Source: Tetragonia tetragonoides
Taxonomy: Eukaryota; Streptophyta; Magnoliopsida; Caryophyllales; Aizoaceae
Length of the DNA stretch: 64,000 nucleotides
NCBI GenBank assembly: GCA_038025085.1
Contig: CM076139.1
Span: 24,753,807 to 24,817,806 of the forward strand
Direction of reading: 5' to 3'
Below the pieces are notes generated by a model. It was not told the origin of the DNA, did no database searches, and saw only the letters and a program-made list of their open reading frames with translations. A program made the position numbers and the translations under genes. Below are positions 33,301-43,983 of the stretch, in pieces. The first letter of the stretch is position 1, and the number at the start of each line of letters is the position of its first letter.

Positions 33301-35627
33301 TAGTTTTCTTGGATACTCTTAAACTTCATTAATGATGCTGAGTGGTGAAGATTGGTACGGAGTAAAAACAATATAGTGACTTAATTATGTTAAGTCATTC
33401 CTACCTCCAATTACCCACCCTCCAAGGCAATAAAATGGTGGGAATTGGAGTGTCCATTTCCCAATCTGAAGCACGTCATCCAAACATGCCGGCACCCTTC
33501 AGGCGTGTCCGTGCTTCCTTGCCTATTACTATTGAAAAACACACAATTGGGTTCAAGTGTTATTTATTGTGAGACTTGTGTAGTACGGTTAACATGTCTG
33601 ACCACTTTCTCTGTCTTGTGCTGTTGCTATAATCCATCCACGACCACTTTGTTCTAAATGTTGACTCCCTTGCTCTGTTATCAGTAGTTCTCCGCCCTAC
33701 AATGTTACCTTCAAAATTTCCAAAATGTTTTTATGTGGGCCTTTTGAAGTCAGCCTTAATTAGTTCGCTTAGTTAGGGTAAGGTTGAGCAAAATCCGAAC
33801 CTTCCATGACCCTGCTAGCGGTGGCATCACATTGGGTTCTTGTATGATGTGACTTGTCCTTGAATGTCATATTTCTCAGGAGGGAAGATGAGGACAGGGG
33901 CTTCAGTGGCGGCACCCCCCCCCCCCTTCCCCCCACTTTTTTTTTTCTTTTTCTGGATACATTCTGTAGTTCTGGTATCTTTTTACTTGTCTGAGGCAGT
34001 GAGTCCTTGGTTCTTTGTCATGTGAACTTTGGTTACAAAGCCAAATGCTCCTTGAGCAATGAAATGACCAATTTTCTTGTGAAAAGTTGAAATGACCAGT
34101 TTCCTTTTCAAATGGTCTCACAATGACACGAGCTTTATGTCCATCTATGGCCTCCATTTGATGATCTTGGTCTAATTCTAGTCCATAATCTCCTTTCTTG
34201 AACTTTGTGATGCCCAAAAGCTCTTTTAGCATTGAATTTAACTGCCAATTTCATTTGCATGTAGTCACTGATCTGATCCTGTTATGATGTGAACTTAATT
34301 TGCAAAATAACCATTTTTAGTGGAATATCTTCATCAGTTTTATTTTTTTTGGATAATGTTGGTGTCTGGGGCCTCTGGGCTATGTGTGACTAATCCCACG
34401 GGACCTGAAGTTAACGGTCTGGAAATCTCTAGTGGCCCTAAGGAGGCTTGAATAGTGACGTGGAATAGAACTGAGTTCAGACCAGCTGAGCTACCAATTC
34501 AGGGTTTGTTGCTTGATTAGATGCTGTGGCGTAACGTTATGGGGTAGAATCAAGATTGTAATTGTGTCGGCCTTTGTAATTTGTTTATGACAGATTATAC
34601 GGTGCATTTGGTATTGGGTGGCATACATTTACAGTATTTTGACATGTGCATAAAAGAAGTCCTTTTGAGAGATTTTGTTTCTCCATGGTTCTTTGTTTAT
34701 GTCTATTGTTTTGATGATATATGACAGCCAAGAGTGGAAGCTGCCATGGTAAATGCCAGAATCCGCAAAGCAGTACGGTCAAATTTTGCCAAGGTTGGAT
34801 ATGTTGGACCTGCTGCAGAGTTCAACTATGACTGTCAACATCTTGGCACCGGTCCACAGACACTGTTGGATATTGCTGAAGGCCGTCATGCGTTCTCATC
34901 AGCTATAAAGGATGCTAAGAACCCTGCTATCATTGTTGGTGCGGGACTCTTTGAGAGGGAGGACAAGGATGCTATTTTCTCTGTTGTTGAAACCATTGCA
35001 AAATCAAGAAACGTCGTGAGGCCAGATTGGAATGGTCTCAATGTGTTGCTCTTGCATGCTGGCCAAGCTGCTGCACTAGACCTTGGTCTGGTGCCAGAGT
35101 CTGACAAAGGCATTGAATCTGCAAAATTTTTGTATCTGATGGGCGCTGATGATGTAAATTTGGAAAAGCTCCCTGGTGATGCATTTGTCGTGTATCAGGG
35201 TCACCATGGTGATCGGGGTGTATATCGCGCCAATGTCATTTTGCCTGCATCAGCTTTCAGTGAAAAGGAAGGAACCTATGCCAACACAGAAGGACGCACT
35301 CAACAAACATTACCAGCCGTCCCCACTGTCGGTGATGCAAGGGATGACTGGAAAATCATTAGGGGTTTGTCAGAGGTGGCTGGAGTGAAGCTGCCTTATG
35401 ATTCCGTTGTTGACATCCGAGAGCGGATGAGTATTGTGGCACCAAACTTGTTGAGCATTGATGAAAGAGAGCCAGCTACATTCTCCACTTTGATAAAGCC
35501 CGAGGTTAAAAGAGAGATGAACATGGCTCCATTTAAGCCAGCTATTGAGAATTTCTATATGACTGATTCAATCACCAGAGCATCAAAGATTATGGCGAAG
35601 TGCTCATCTCAGTTGTCAAAGAAGTGA
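24686..35627 (+). CDS. NDUFS1: NADH dehydrogenase (ubiquinone) iron-sulfur protein 1, 75-kDa subunit of mitochondrial complex I
   Basis: Five exons: 24686-25091, 29424-29670, 30082-30376, 32440-32814 and 34728-35627, all with GT-AG introns. They join to 2223 nt (740 aa), close to the family length. Residues 1-30 ([17 protein letters not shown]) form an amphipathic basic targeting peptide. The ferredoxin-like domain binds 2Fe-2S (Cys101, 112, 115, 129). A 4Fe-4S site follows at His161, Cys165, 168, 174, and another at Cys213, 216, 219, 263. The rest is the molybdopterin-oxidoreductase-like fold without cofactor residues. The subunit passes electrons from the flavin to ubiquinone in the matrix arm. 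No frame damage is seen. Introns 1, 3 and 4 are long and carry transposons. Confidence 0.97.
25099..25126 (+). repeat. (TC)14 microsatellite just inside intron 1
   Basis: The run starts 7 bp after the GT of the first donor site. It is complementary to the GA run in the 5' leader. Confidence 0.9.
26215..26290 (+). mobile_element. SINE fragment (Au/TS-like) in intron 1
   Basis: GGTAAGGCTGCGTACAAC followed by a diverged middle, GCGGGATG and a short TTG tail resembles the 3' half of the Au/TS type of plant SINE. The 5' half with polymerase III boxes is not recognisable. Confidence 0.5.
27008..27160 (+). mobile_element. tRNA-derived SINE, intron 1
   Basis: A-box-like AGCTCAGCTGGTAAGAC and B-box GGTTCGAGTCCC are correctly spaced, followed by a family body (CTTCAGGGCCCATGGGATT, GCTTGGACACCC) and an A-rich tail. 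Two relatives lie in introns 3 and 4. The tRNA-like part does not fold into a complete tRNA, so this is not a tRNA gene. Confidence 0.75.
27168..27446 (+). mobile_element. Stowaway-type MITE, 279 bp, intron 1
   Basis: TA duplications at 27166-27167 and 27447-27448. Long imperfect terminal inverted repeats: left CTCTTTCCGTTTCGG then CCTTAACATTT; right, read inward, CTACTTCCGTTTTAG then CCTTAACATTT. An AT dinucleotide run of about 22 bp lies near the centre. Confidence 0.85.
27470..27865 (+). mobile_element. Possible 5'-truncated LINE 3' end, intron 1
   Basis: The segment ends TTTCACGATATCAATAAA, a short gap, CTTATCAAAAAAC and an A-rich tail, the form often seen at the 3' end of plant LINEs. 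No reverse transcriptase is left and I could not find a convincing target duplication. Confidence 0.35.
28344..29179 (+). mobile_element. Non-autonomous hAT element, 836 bp, intron 1
   Basis: An exact 8-bp duplication CTTGTATG lies at 28336-28343 and 29180-29187. Terminal inverted repeats are CAATGAAGCACGGAAA (left) and CAAGATTGCACGGAAA (right, read inward). Subterminal regions are full of GAAACG / CGTTTCC motifs in opposite orientations. No transposase ORF inside. Confidence 0.88.
31269..31282. other. GC palindrome in intron 3
   Basis: ATGAGGCGCGCGCCTCAT (31267-31284) is a perfect 18-bp palindrome with four CpG sites in AT-rich intron DNA. It lies in a short block (31250-31345) rich in GAGGC/GCCTC that may be an unrecognised repeat. 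Confidence 0.7.
31425..31535 (+). mobile_element. tRNA-derived SINE, 5'-truncated, intron 3
   Basis: It starts around the B box (CCCAGGTTCGAGTCCCC) and carries the same body as the intron 1 copy (CTTCAGGGCCCATGGGATT, AAGCTTGGACACCCATG). Confidence 0.7.
34345..34505 (-). mobile_element. tRNA-derived SINE, inverted, intron 4
   Basis: On the minus strand: A box TAGCTCAGCTGGT, a weakened B box (ATTCAAGCCTCC), body GTTAACTTCAGG and GTGGGATTAGTC, then an A-rich tail. Same family as the copies in introns 1 and 3, more diverged. Confidence 0.7.
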
Positions 35628-35895
35628 GCTGTTTTTTCTTTCTGATCCTTGCAATAATGTTGGCAGGGTCGATTTTATATTAGCCCTGGGCGTTTCAGCG
35701 GAATATTTTTTCGTAGACCTTTTTATGAGCTGCAATGCCGCTATGAAATCGGTCATAAAGGACAACATTTTGGTACATCTATTTAGTTTGTAATTTCTGT
35801 AATTTACCCGAGTATGCAGGCTGTTGACAGCTACTAGTGATTGCGCTTATCTGTTGTATTGCCTCAATGATATTTAAAAGTTTGCCCCATGAGAT

Positions 35896-35901
35896 AATAA
35901 A
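35896..35901 (+). terminator. Candidate polyadenylation signal of the complex I gene
   Basis: AATAAA lies 269 bp after the stop codon, preceded by T-rich sequence, a usual 3' untranslated length for plants. Other weak signals upstream cannot be excluded. Confidence 0.5.
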
Positions 35902-37457
35902 GTCCATGTCTTGGTTGCCTCTACAGTGGTTATTTGGCAGCTAATGTCAAATGGTGTGGTTGCAAACATTGGAAATTTGGAGTTTGGCTCTAGATGCAGG
36001 CAGAACTTGGTCGTCAAAGTTAAGTCAGATTAAAATCATACCAAACAATTCATAAGAAAACAACTTTATAGGAAATTAGGAATTCTTCCAAGGTCAAAGA
36101 AAAAAAAGAGAAAAATAACTGAGGTGACTTGTCTTTGTATTCTTTCAGCAGGGCAATACATGACAAAAAATTTCAACAATCAGATGTACTGTATTTGTGA
36201 AGTCATTTGTGGAACTAGGCAGTATAACATAAAATGCTAACATTATATGTTTGCTCTGGCATCAAAACATGCTTCAAGTTCAAGTTCTTATCAACAAAGC
36301 TGCGCAAAAGAACGCTTCCCCAATATGCTCTTAAATTTCATTAGTTGCTAGATCAACTTTTAGATGGTTATAGTGTATGCATTCAACAGCAAGGGAGAGT
36401 CGAAAACAGGAGTTTTGTTTTTGCTTGATTGGTAGAATTACAACCCTTCAGATATAAAAACTACTACAGGTCTACAGCTATTTAAAAATTAAAATAAGCC
36501 CACAACAAGGGTTGTCTTTGGCTAGAGCACGATTAGCATACAACCATCAAACAAGTTGATATTCAGCTTGTATTCCATCGTTCAAAAAACAGTGCCCATA
36601 TGGATGGTGCCAATTAACATTGAACTGACAATGCGTGATATGCCACTGTGGTAAACAGCTCTGCACGAGACATAGCGAGTTTTTGGTCTCAAGGAAGGTA
36701 AATTCAGAAGCATCATCTATTTTGATCCACCAAATCGACGACTTCACGAAGCAAATAATTAATGATAAAACGCAAGGCAAAATTTCAGGTACGCTTTTCT
36801 CTCAGTTTATCAATTTTACTTTCATGCCACACTCATTGGTGATGAAGAACTACTTTTCACTGAAGGTACAGGTATAGATGGACAACAGCTCTTCACTTGT
36901 GATAGGACATGCTAGTAGTGAAATGAATTTCAATGCCCAGAAACATGGCAGGTAGACCATGATGGCTGCTGCACTCAGTGTCAATCAGGTAAGAAATGTC
37001 AAGCAAAAACCTTTCTCCATCCCTTTCCTTATAACTTTGTTGCCAAGCTGCTGAAGAAAAATTATCATCAAAGTCGTTCATAAATGACAAAAATGTCCCA
37101 AGAAAAACAGAAGGGAAGCCATAAACAGCAATTCAAAGCAAGAAAGTTGGTGAACCCTACCTTACAATATCTTTAGAGTGATTAAACAGGAATCTGCAAC
37201 AAGCCACATTGGAGTCAGATGGTAGAAAGAGGGGATTTAGGTCTCGCTACAAAAGTCACCGTGTTACTTGAGAAATATTGAGAGAGGATCAGATAGCTGC
37301 AGAAAAACGTTAAATAGGCTCAGTAAGTCGGGGTAGATGTTCGCGGAGCTCAGTTGAAGCACAGAAGTAAGCCGGTCAACAGTTGGCCAAGATTCTCTTG
37401 ATGTGCCTGAAACTGCTGTGGTGTTACAGAAATGTTAATTTAAACAGGATGATTTTG
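35902..37457. other. Intergenic region between the convergent genes
   Basis: No ORF above noise and no clear transposon ends. Part of 37460-37772 is likely the 3' untranslated region of the PPR gene on the minus strand. I see nothing else that I can name. Confidence 0.5.
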
Positions 37458-37463
37458 TTTATT
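37458..37463 (-). terminator. Candidate polyadenylation signal of the PPR gene
   Basis: AATAAA on the minus strand (TTAATAAACAAAATC context), about 310 bp after the stop codon. Confidence 0.4.
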
Positions 37464-37772
37464 AACCAAAAATATAGAGAATCAGCAAGCAGCTGTTCAG
37501 TTCTTCCTCCATGTAGGGATTATCAAATGAAATAAACTGTTTAAGAAGACACCTGTACGTACTGGAATTGCTCGTTGCTCGTGTCTGACTTATGGCACCT
37601 TACTGCAACACATACTTACAATGCCGTCAATGAATCCAAGAACAGCCTCCTTCTAAGCTTCACAAAGATTTCCGAACAAGAGAGCAACATAAACCTTTCA
37701 CTCTTTTCCATGATAAAAGCCAATACAAGGAGAAGTCCACCTCAGACTTTTAGAGATCTCCACACTTGCAAA

Positions 37773-39596
37773 TCATCTCTTTCCATAATCTTTTGATGTT
37801 TTAATAATTTCATTGATGAGTGAGGTATAAGAAGCATAATCATTGACAAGCCCTTTCTCATTTTGCAACTCTGCAAATTCTCTTGGATTTCCATGCTTGC
37901 TACGGCCATCTAGAAGGATGTTATAAGTAATATCATCAGGAGTCACTCCTACATTAAGCATTGCATCCAGGAGCATATTAGCATTCTTGATTTGCCCTTT
38001 CTTGCACAGCCCATTCATTAACACATTGTAGGTCACAGCCCCAGGAGCACGGCCATTATTTTGCATCTCTTTGAGTAGTTTAAAGCCCATCTTAACATCT
38101 CCCAACTTACAGAACCCATCAATGATCATAGTGTATGTGATATTATCTGGTTTCCAGCCTGCTTGCAGCATTTCTCTAAAAGTTATCTCCGCATCCTTAA
38201 CGTGTCCTTGCCTGCAAAGGCCAGAAATAAGAGCAGTAAAAGCCACATCATCTAGGGAGATCCCTTCTCTGACCATTTTACTTTTGACATCTAAAGCCAT
38301 CTCTATATCCCCTTCTTTACAGCTTCCATCTATAAGAGTAGTATAAGTTATCCTGTCAGGCTTTAAACCACAGTGAGCCATCTGATCAACAAGCTTTCTT
38401 GCTCGTTTCAAGTCACCCTCTTTACAAAGGCCATAAACCAGTGCATTATACATAAACAAGTCAGGTTGTAACCCTATCTTCAACATTTTCCCATACATCT
38501 CCAAGCCTGACTTAACCCTCCCATGTCTGCAATGCCCACTTATCAATGTAGTATAAACAACATCATTAGGCGCCAACCCTCTTTCACACAACTCATCAAA
38601 CAACAGCTCAGAATCCTTCAACCTACCATCCTTACACATTGCATTAATCAAAACGCTATACGTAAAAACATCCGGCCGAATTTTCTCATCCTCCATAACC
38701 TCCTTCAACCGAAAACCCTCCTCCAACTTACCCAATTTACAATACCCATTAATCAAAGTATTAAAACTCACAACTGTAGGCCGCAATTTACGCTTACCAA
38801 TTTCACAAAAAATCATATTAGCATCCTTAACTTTACCCTCTTTACAAAACCTATGCATCAAAATGTTGAAGTCATACACATTAGGAGGATACCCATAATC
38901 CAAAATCTCCCTATAAAACCCCAGAGCCATGTCAAGGGACTTGTTCTTCAACAAATAATCATATAAACGAGCACAAGGTTTATAAGGCAAAGAAATGCCA
39001 TGCTTTCTAATCAGTCTAAAGCACTGAACTGAATCAGAGACAAAACCAGACTCAAAATAAACATTCATTAGCTCATGAAAAACAAAATTACCTTGGTGGG
39101 CAGTTTTTGTATCAAGAGCTGAACCAAAAACCAAAGAAGCTGAATCCTTTCCTTTACGAGACACCACAAACCGAAGAATCAAGGTTGCTTCCTTAAATAG
39201 CTTGTGGGCAGAGAGAAAATGAGCCATAATTGAGTAAGAGTGAAGGGGGAGACGAAACCCAGATTGAGATGAAACCCAGTTAAAGAAATTGAAAATAGGG
39301 AGTGGGCGTAAGTTGAGGGGATTGGAATTGATGAGTTCATTGACATGGTGGGTTTTAATTGAAGGGAGAATGCGTTTTAGAGGTTTTGTATTTGAGGTTT
39401 TAATGGCGTTTGAGATGGTTGAGATGAGGGGGTCACTAATCACAGATGATTGGGGTGGTGGGGAATACCATGGGAGAGTGGAGAAGAGAGGGTTGAGGGG
39501 TGTTGGAAGAATTATTGATATTCTCCGAGTTACCATTGCTTGGGACGTTTGGTGACTCAAAGGAGTGTGGATGGCTGTATAGAACAAGGGTGGCAA
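37773..39596 (-). CDS. P-class pentatricopeptide repeat protein, 607 aa, intronless
   Basis: Nine perfect-length 35-residue PPR motifs run without gaps from residue 240 to 554 (first VYDFNILMHRFCKEG, last AVTYNVLMNGLCKKG), with a tenth partial motif after them and one or two weaker motifs at about 170-239. No E, DYW or SMR domain follows, so it is P class. Such proteins bind organellar RNA and affect its stability, splicing or translation. The N-terminus (MVTRRISIILPTPLNPLF from the second Met, residue 21) is basic and Ser/Pro-rich, compatible with mitochondrial or plastid import; start at Met1 or Met21 is open. It resembles the Arabidopsis At1g09680 type by length and layout, but orthology is from memory only. 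Converges with the complex I gene. Confidence 0.92.
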   Translation of the reverse strand: MPPLFYTAIHTPLSHQTSQAMVTRRISIILPTPLNPLFSTLPWYSPPPQSSVISDPLISTISNAIKTSNTKPLKRILPSIKTHHVNELINSNPLNLRPLPIFNFFNWVSSQSGFRLPLHSYSIMAHFLSAHKLFKEATLILRFVVSRKGKDSASLVFGSALDTKTAHQGNFVFHELMNVYFESGFVSDSVQCFRLIRKHGISLPYKPCARLYDYLLKNKSLDMALGFYREILDYGYPPNVYDFNILMHRFCKEGKVKDANMIFCEIGKRKLRPTVVSFNTLINGYCKLGKLEEGFRLKEVMEDEKIRPDVFTYSVLINAMCKDGRLKDSELLFDELCERGLAPNDVVYTTLISGHCRHGRVKSGLEMYGKMLKIGLQPDLFMYNALVYGLCKEGDLKRARKLVDQMAHCGLKPDRITYTTLIDGSCKEGDIEMALDVKSKMVREGISLDDVAFTALISGLCRQGHVKDAEITFREMLQAGWKPDNITYTMIIDGFCKLGDVKMGFKLLKEMQNNGRAPGAVTYNVLMNGLCKKGQIKNANMLLDAMLNVGVTPDDITYNILLDGRSKHGNPREFAELQNEKGLVNDYASYTSLINEIIKTSKDYGKR

Positions 39597-40798
39597 AAGA
39601 GTTAAAAGTCTCTAGATGGTAGAGACTGCAGACTAGAGACGACTAGAAGATGAAGAACCAACCTTTCGTGCAAGTTATTATTCTTGCGGTTTAAAATCCC
39701 CTACGAAGCATGGATTACATTAAACTAGTTTTAAAACCCCTGCGTTGCATGAGTTGAGTGAATCTCAATATATTAATATTCATTTGGTGAAATACACATA
39801 CTAACGTGTAATCAAAAAAATAAAATAAAACACACACACACTAACATGCCTACCTAAAAAAACAAAAATAATTTCTAATTGATTTTAATTATGCATGTTA
39901 TATAGTGATGCTAGTTTCAAGTTATCCTTAGTGATTTAGGTCGATCTTTCTCTTTTATTCTTCACAAATAAGAAAACTTGAAAACAAAGACATGTTGGGA
40001 GAATGAAGAGTGAGAAAATGTTCAAAATAATAATAATTAGGGATCTAACCAAATTGCACCTACGAAAATGGTTACTTTAAAATTGTTGTTAGATCGATGT
40101 TCAAACACTATATATCATATAGGAGCAGCCTTAAATCAATGCGATAACCTGTCAATATATATAGATATACATGTAGCATTCAACTTTCATCAGTCTCCCG
40201 TTACATTCATAATTATAGCAAACCACGCAATTACTACAAAACATTAAATTCTCTTCAAACAAAATATCAATTGATCATTGTAGCATTATTCGGTAAGAGA
40301 GGAGCACCACCTCTAAAAGAAAGGAAAAAATCACCTAAGTATATAAAGGTAAATATGTACAATTGTGTGTATCCACCATACATGTTATATAGATGAAGAA
40401 ATCATCACTTGTAAAGCAAAAGATATAGAGGATAAAGTATGTGATACTATTTGATCGAAGTGCCACGTCGAGTTTTAATGATATTGAAATTCTGTAAAGA
40501 CTCAAGTATTCAATATGAGGTATTTTTCGGGAGCATAAATTTTAACTCTTAATACTAGAGTGGGAGATGTCATGCCTTTAAAGCTCCGGTGAACAGAATG
40601 GATTCCACTAAACATAATCATCAAAACCTGTAATTTAAAAAAAATATGGTTAATATATTGAAATTGATTACACAACTTGAAGGAATGAACCAACTTTTAT
40701 ATTATTTAAATCAAGTATTGGCTACACTAATAATTTTCTCTTGAAATAACATGCTACACAATACAACATTCATAAATTAAAATATACAATCTTTATAT
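39597..40798. other. AT-rich region upstream of the PPR gene
   Basis: Only the first 100 or so bases are likely PPR promoter. About 39727-40135 is a repeat found again near 59985-60430. A short minus-strand frame at 40502-40693 (SVHRSFKGMTSPTLVLR) could be an exon-like relic but I cannot assign it. Confidence 0.45.
39727..40135 (+). repeat. Dispersed repeat, copy 1 (partner at 59985-60430)
   Basis: Both copies start TAGTTTTAAA then GCGTTGCA(T/C)GAGTTGAGTGAA. They share a TGCATG/TGCATAC block, AGTGATGCTAGTTTCA, a GGTTACTTT block and TCAAACACTATATATCAT at the end. Copy 2 has about 35 extra bases. The leading GCGTTGCA phrase is common at ends of plant Helitron-like repeats, but I see no clear Helitron 3' hairpin. 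Confidence 0.65.
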
Positions 40799-40803
40799 AC
40801 ATA

Positions 40804-40881
40804 TGTAAACACAAATTTTGTATCTGAAAATAAATAACAGAGACAAAATATATTAACAAATATGTTAATTTTATTGATATT
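40804..40881 (-). repeat. 3' LTR of element H, outer piece
   Basis: TGTAAACACAAATTT and the following bases match the 5' LTR of H at 56247-56324. The match stops exactly at GATATT, where G begins, and resumes at 53963. Confidence 0.88.
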
Positions 40882-42150
40882 TGTAAGAACCCGGGATTTT
40901 TGTCCAATCCTTTTTATATGAGTATTGGTTTCCGCGGAGTGCGTCCTTATAGAAAATTTGTAAGTTGGGGGTTTAGATAAGTTCAAGGAACCATCGAGTT
41001 AGAAAGGATTTTGAAAAGACATGAATTGAATAAAAACCATGAAAGAGGTCACAAATCTGCTATCGACGTTTTATCGAAGGGACAAACCGAAGGGACAACC
41101 CAATAGCGCGAAAAGTGAACTAATCATGTTTTTAGAAAGACTCCCGCTCATATAGAACATATGAGTACCCAAAAATAATAGGTTCGGGGGCGAAGGTACG
41201 AGGTGGGAAGGTGTTAGACACCCAACTCACCCGTTCATGACGGCCTCTACTAACTCAAGTTTGCTTAATAATTCAAAGACATAATTCTCATGCAAAACCG
41301 GATTAACAACCTAGACTTAGACTATTAATTGGTTCATCACAAGCATCACAACATTTACTATTAACCCTTATTTTGACATGCATTCGGTTTGACAAGTTGA
41401 GCAGGAAAACGACTACACAGACAATATTTAGGAAGCAATAAAACGCTATTCTAGCATGATATCTACATTATGACTACTAGAAAATAAACAGTTAAGCGGT
41501 TAATTTAATTTGAGCCCTCAGGAATTTGTACCTGAACTGTAGGCTATATTTGACAAAAATAGCAAAAATAGATCTCAAGTTTGGAAGAAAGAGGGGGAAG
41601 CTCAGAGTCAATACTACTGAGAATAGAGGTTGTCAACTGTAGACTCTGTGTTTAGAACTGAGGGTGGAGGGTCGTATTTATAGGCGCAGGAAGTAGGGTT
41701 GGACGGCTGAAAAGGAGCCGAAATTTGGATTTGGGCCGAAAAAAGAGTCGGGCCAGAAGCAGGGTCAGCGCCGCTAGCGGCCCTGAGATTTATCCAAGGG
41801 CCGCTTATGGCTGTCAACAGCCAGCTGGATGTCGTATAATGACATCATCCAGTCCATTTTTATTTTCCGGAGGAATTTAAATATTCCGAAAAATGTGAAA
41901 AGACAGTTTTACCCTTGAACGGTAAAAGACGATTTTCCCCTAAATCGCAACTTAGCGACCGGGAGTCGGAAAGAGGCATGAGACGTGTCGTTGGAAAGCT
42001 CTTAAACGGGGCTTTTGAATGAAATGGAATGAAAAACCTGAGACCTTATCTTAACTATTAAAGTACAAATAGCAGTTCAAGTTTATAAATTACTCCTTTC
42101 ATCATTGGGCTTTTGCGGAAAAATCTGAAGACGCTTTTTTGGCATCTACA
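40882..42150 (-). repeat. LTR copy A of element G, 1269 bp
   Basis: Ends in element sense are TGTAGATGCC and TTCTTACA. I count about 7 differences from copy B in the first 270 bp by eye. On the minus strand it carries a TATA box (CCTATAAATACG, 41684-41675) and a GC palindrome 90 bp upstream of it (41770-41781). ATATT stands on both sides, as for a solo LTR. Confidence 0.88.
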
Positions 42151-42300
42151 ATATTGAATATGAATTACAATCTCTAATTTGGTTCCCTGATTCGATCTCC
42201 ACTTTACTTTGATTTGATTGACTGAACACGGGCCGAACATGATGGCTTGATCGTGCTTAGATGTTTGATTTGACTTATTGAATAAGGGTCGGAATTGATT

Positions 42301-42540
42301 TTGTTTCTCACATTTTCACATCGCTTTTCATGAAAAACCGACTTTGTAGGTCATGCTACCACATCGGTTTTTTCATATAACCGACGTGGTAGGTTCTTGG
42401 ACTAGCTCACGTGACATACTTATCACGTCGGTTTTACCGAAAAACCGATGTTGTATGTCAGCCTTTCACATCAGTTTTCTGTAAAAAACCGACGTGGTAG
42501 CTTGCTTTTTCACGTCGGTTAAAAAACCGACGTGGTAGTT
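42301..42540. mobile_element. CACTA-like fragment, copy 1
   Basis: The sequence is built of inverted ACCGACGTGG / CCACGTCGGT motifs forming several hairpins. It is nearly identical to 54113-54345, where the element continues to a CACTA-type terminus. Here it stops at ACCGACGTGGTAG against the partial LTR. Confidence 0.6.
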
Positions 42541-42919
42541 GGATTTATCCCAAGGCTGCTGGCTGCTGGCTGCTGTCAGCAGCCAGCTGGATGTCGTCAT
42601 CCAGTCCGTTTTTATTTTCCGGAGGAATTTAAATATTCTGAAAAATGTGAAAAGACCATTTTACTCTTGAATGGTAAAAGGCGGTTTTACCTCTAAATCG
42701 CAACTTGGCGACCGGGAGTCGGAAAGAGGCATCAGACGTGTCGTTGGAAAGCTCTTGAACGGGGCTTTTGAATGAAATGGAATGAAGGAGTGTTTGGAGG
42801 AAAAACCTGAGACCTTATCTTAACTATTAAAGCAAAAATAGCAGTTCAAGTTTATAAATTACTCCTTTCATCATCGGGCTTTTGCGGAGAAATCTGAAGA
42901 CGCTTTTTTAGCGTCTACA
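42541..42919 (-). repeat. Partial LTR of G family, next to the polypurine tract
   Basis: It corresponds to the first 370 or so bases of the LTR in element sense and ends, at 42919, with TGTAGACGC. It differs clearly from copies A and B (for example 16 extra bases near 42787 and several substitutions) while A and B resemble each other more. It therefore comes from a different or older copy. Confidence 0.75.
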
Positions 42920-42933
42920 GAAGCCCCCACTTT
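42920..42933 (-). promoter_or_regulatory. Polypurine tract of element G
   Basis: Minus strand AAAGTGGGGGCTTC stands directly before TGTAGACGC. Confidence 0.85.
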
Positions 42934-43339
42934 GATCGAGCTTGAGTAAAAGCAAAGATCAAAGTATTCCGAAGGCGACATGCAGGATGCTGATCTGCAC
43001 ACGGTGTGTGGGAGTGTACAGTATGTATGCATATGAAGACAAACCTGAGTTGGGACATGCTCGTAGCGCGCTAAGATTTCATCTCTGTGAACACAAGAGA
43101 AAATAGAGGTTATGGTAGCAGGATAGAACACCGCTCGTAGATGATCTAAACGTCTGCTGGGGACCTATATTCAGAGTGAATGAAAAGGTTAGCAATACTT
43201 TGAGAATGATCAACGTGGAGTGCTTCGACAAACAGTGACTAAACACCGCTCGACGGATGTCGAGATTCCGTCCATGTACGAGAAAGGAAAAGGTCAACGA
43301 GACAGCGCGATTAAAATAACGGCTGCAAAAATGGTTAGG

Positions 43340-43600
43340 ACATATGAATATTTTAAATGCAATAGCTTAAGCAATCATTGACTGAAACACATATAAAAAA
43401 TAATGGACAGTATAACCGCAATAGTTTAAGCAATCATTGACTGACACATAATAAGGAACCTCGTAGAGGCACAGTTTAACCGCAATAGCTTAAGCGACCA
43501 TTGACTGACCCTAAAATTTGTAACCTCGCAGAGGGACAATTTAACCGCAATAGCTTAAGCGACCATTGACTGGCCCAAAGTTTGTAATACTGAGTTGTAA
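43340..43600 (-). repeat. About 66-bp tandem repeats before the polypurine tract of G
   Basis: Four diverged units with GCAATAGCTTAAGC, then (G/A)(A/C)CATTGACTG, the same family as 1410-1790 on the other strand. Confidence 0.8.
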
Positions 43601-43897
43601 GGCCGATAGAATTTCCGGGCTTTAAAAAATAATTTTGGCACTTTGGGCGGTAAGGGTTGTCGCAGTGTAGATCCGAGTTTCAGTATCTGGGACCTGCAAA
43701 AATAAACGGGTTAGTTTTACCTGAAAATAGTTGGTACCGTAAAATGGGCCAACTGTCGAATTTGAATTTGTGGGCCGGAGTACTTTGCTCCCGCGCTTGG
43801 TACTGTTATTCGCCGCAAACGAACTGAAATAACGAACTTTGGACTGGAAAAAGGGGTCGTGGGACAGCAAGTGGGCCCGCGTGTGCAGGTCTGTAGG

Positions 43898-43983
43898 GCC
43901 GTTAGCGGCCCAGGCCAGCGCCGCTAGCGGTGCTGGGCCTTTGTTGAAGGCCGCTAGCGGCTCTGGCCAGCGCCGCTAGTGGC
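43898..43983. promoter_or_regulatory. Cluster of four GC palindromes upstream of the antisense mobile-domain gene
   Basis: GCCGCTAGCGGC or one-base variants at 43898-43909, 43920-43931, 43950-43961 and 43972-43983, about 290-370 bp before the ATG at 44269. The same palindrome precedes the TATA boxes of the LTR and of the second antisense gene. Confidence 0.75.

Noticed and set aside
33180..33500. Possible MITE in intron 4 with loosely inverted GGAATT/GGGAAT stretches
   Set aside because: I could not define matching ends or a target duplication.
38071..38966. Plus-strand ORFs inside the PPR gene
   Set aside because: Antisense shadows of the PPR coding frame.
41614..42240. Short minus-strand ORFs, nearly repeated at 53424-54052
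   Set aside because: They lie in LTR copies A and B and the flanking H LTR; no domain.
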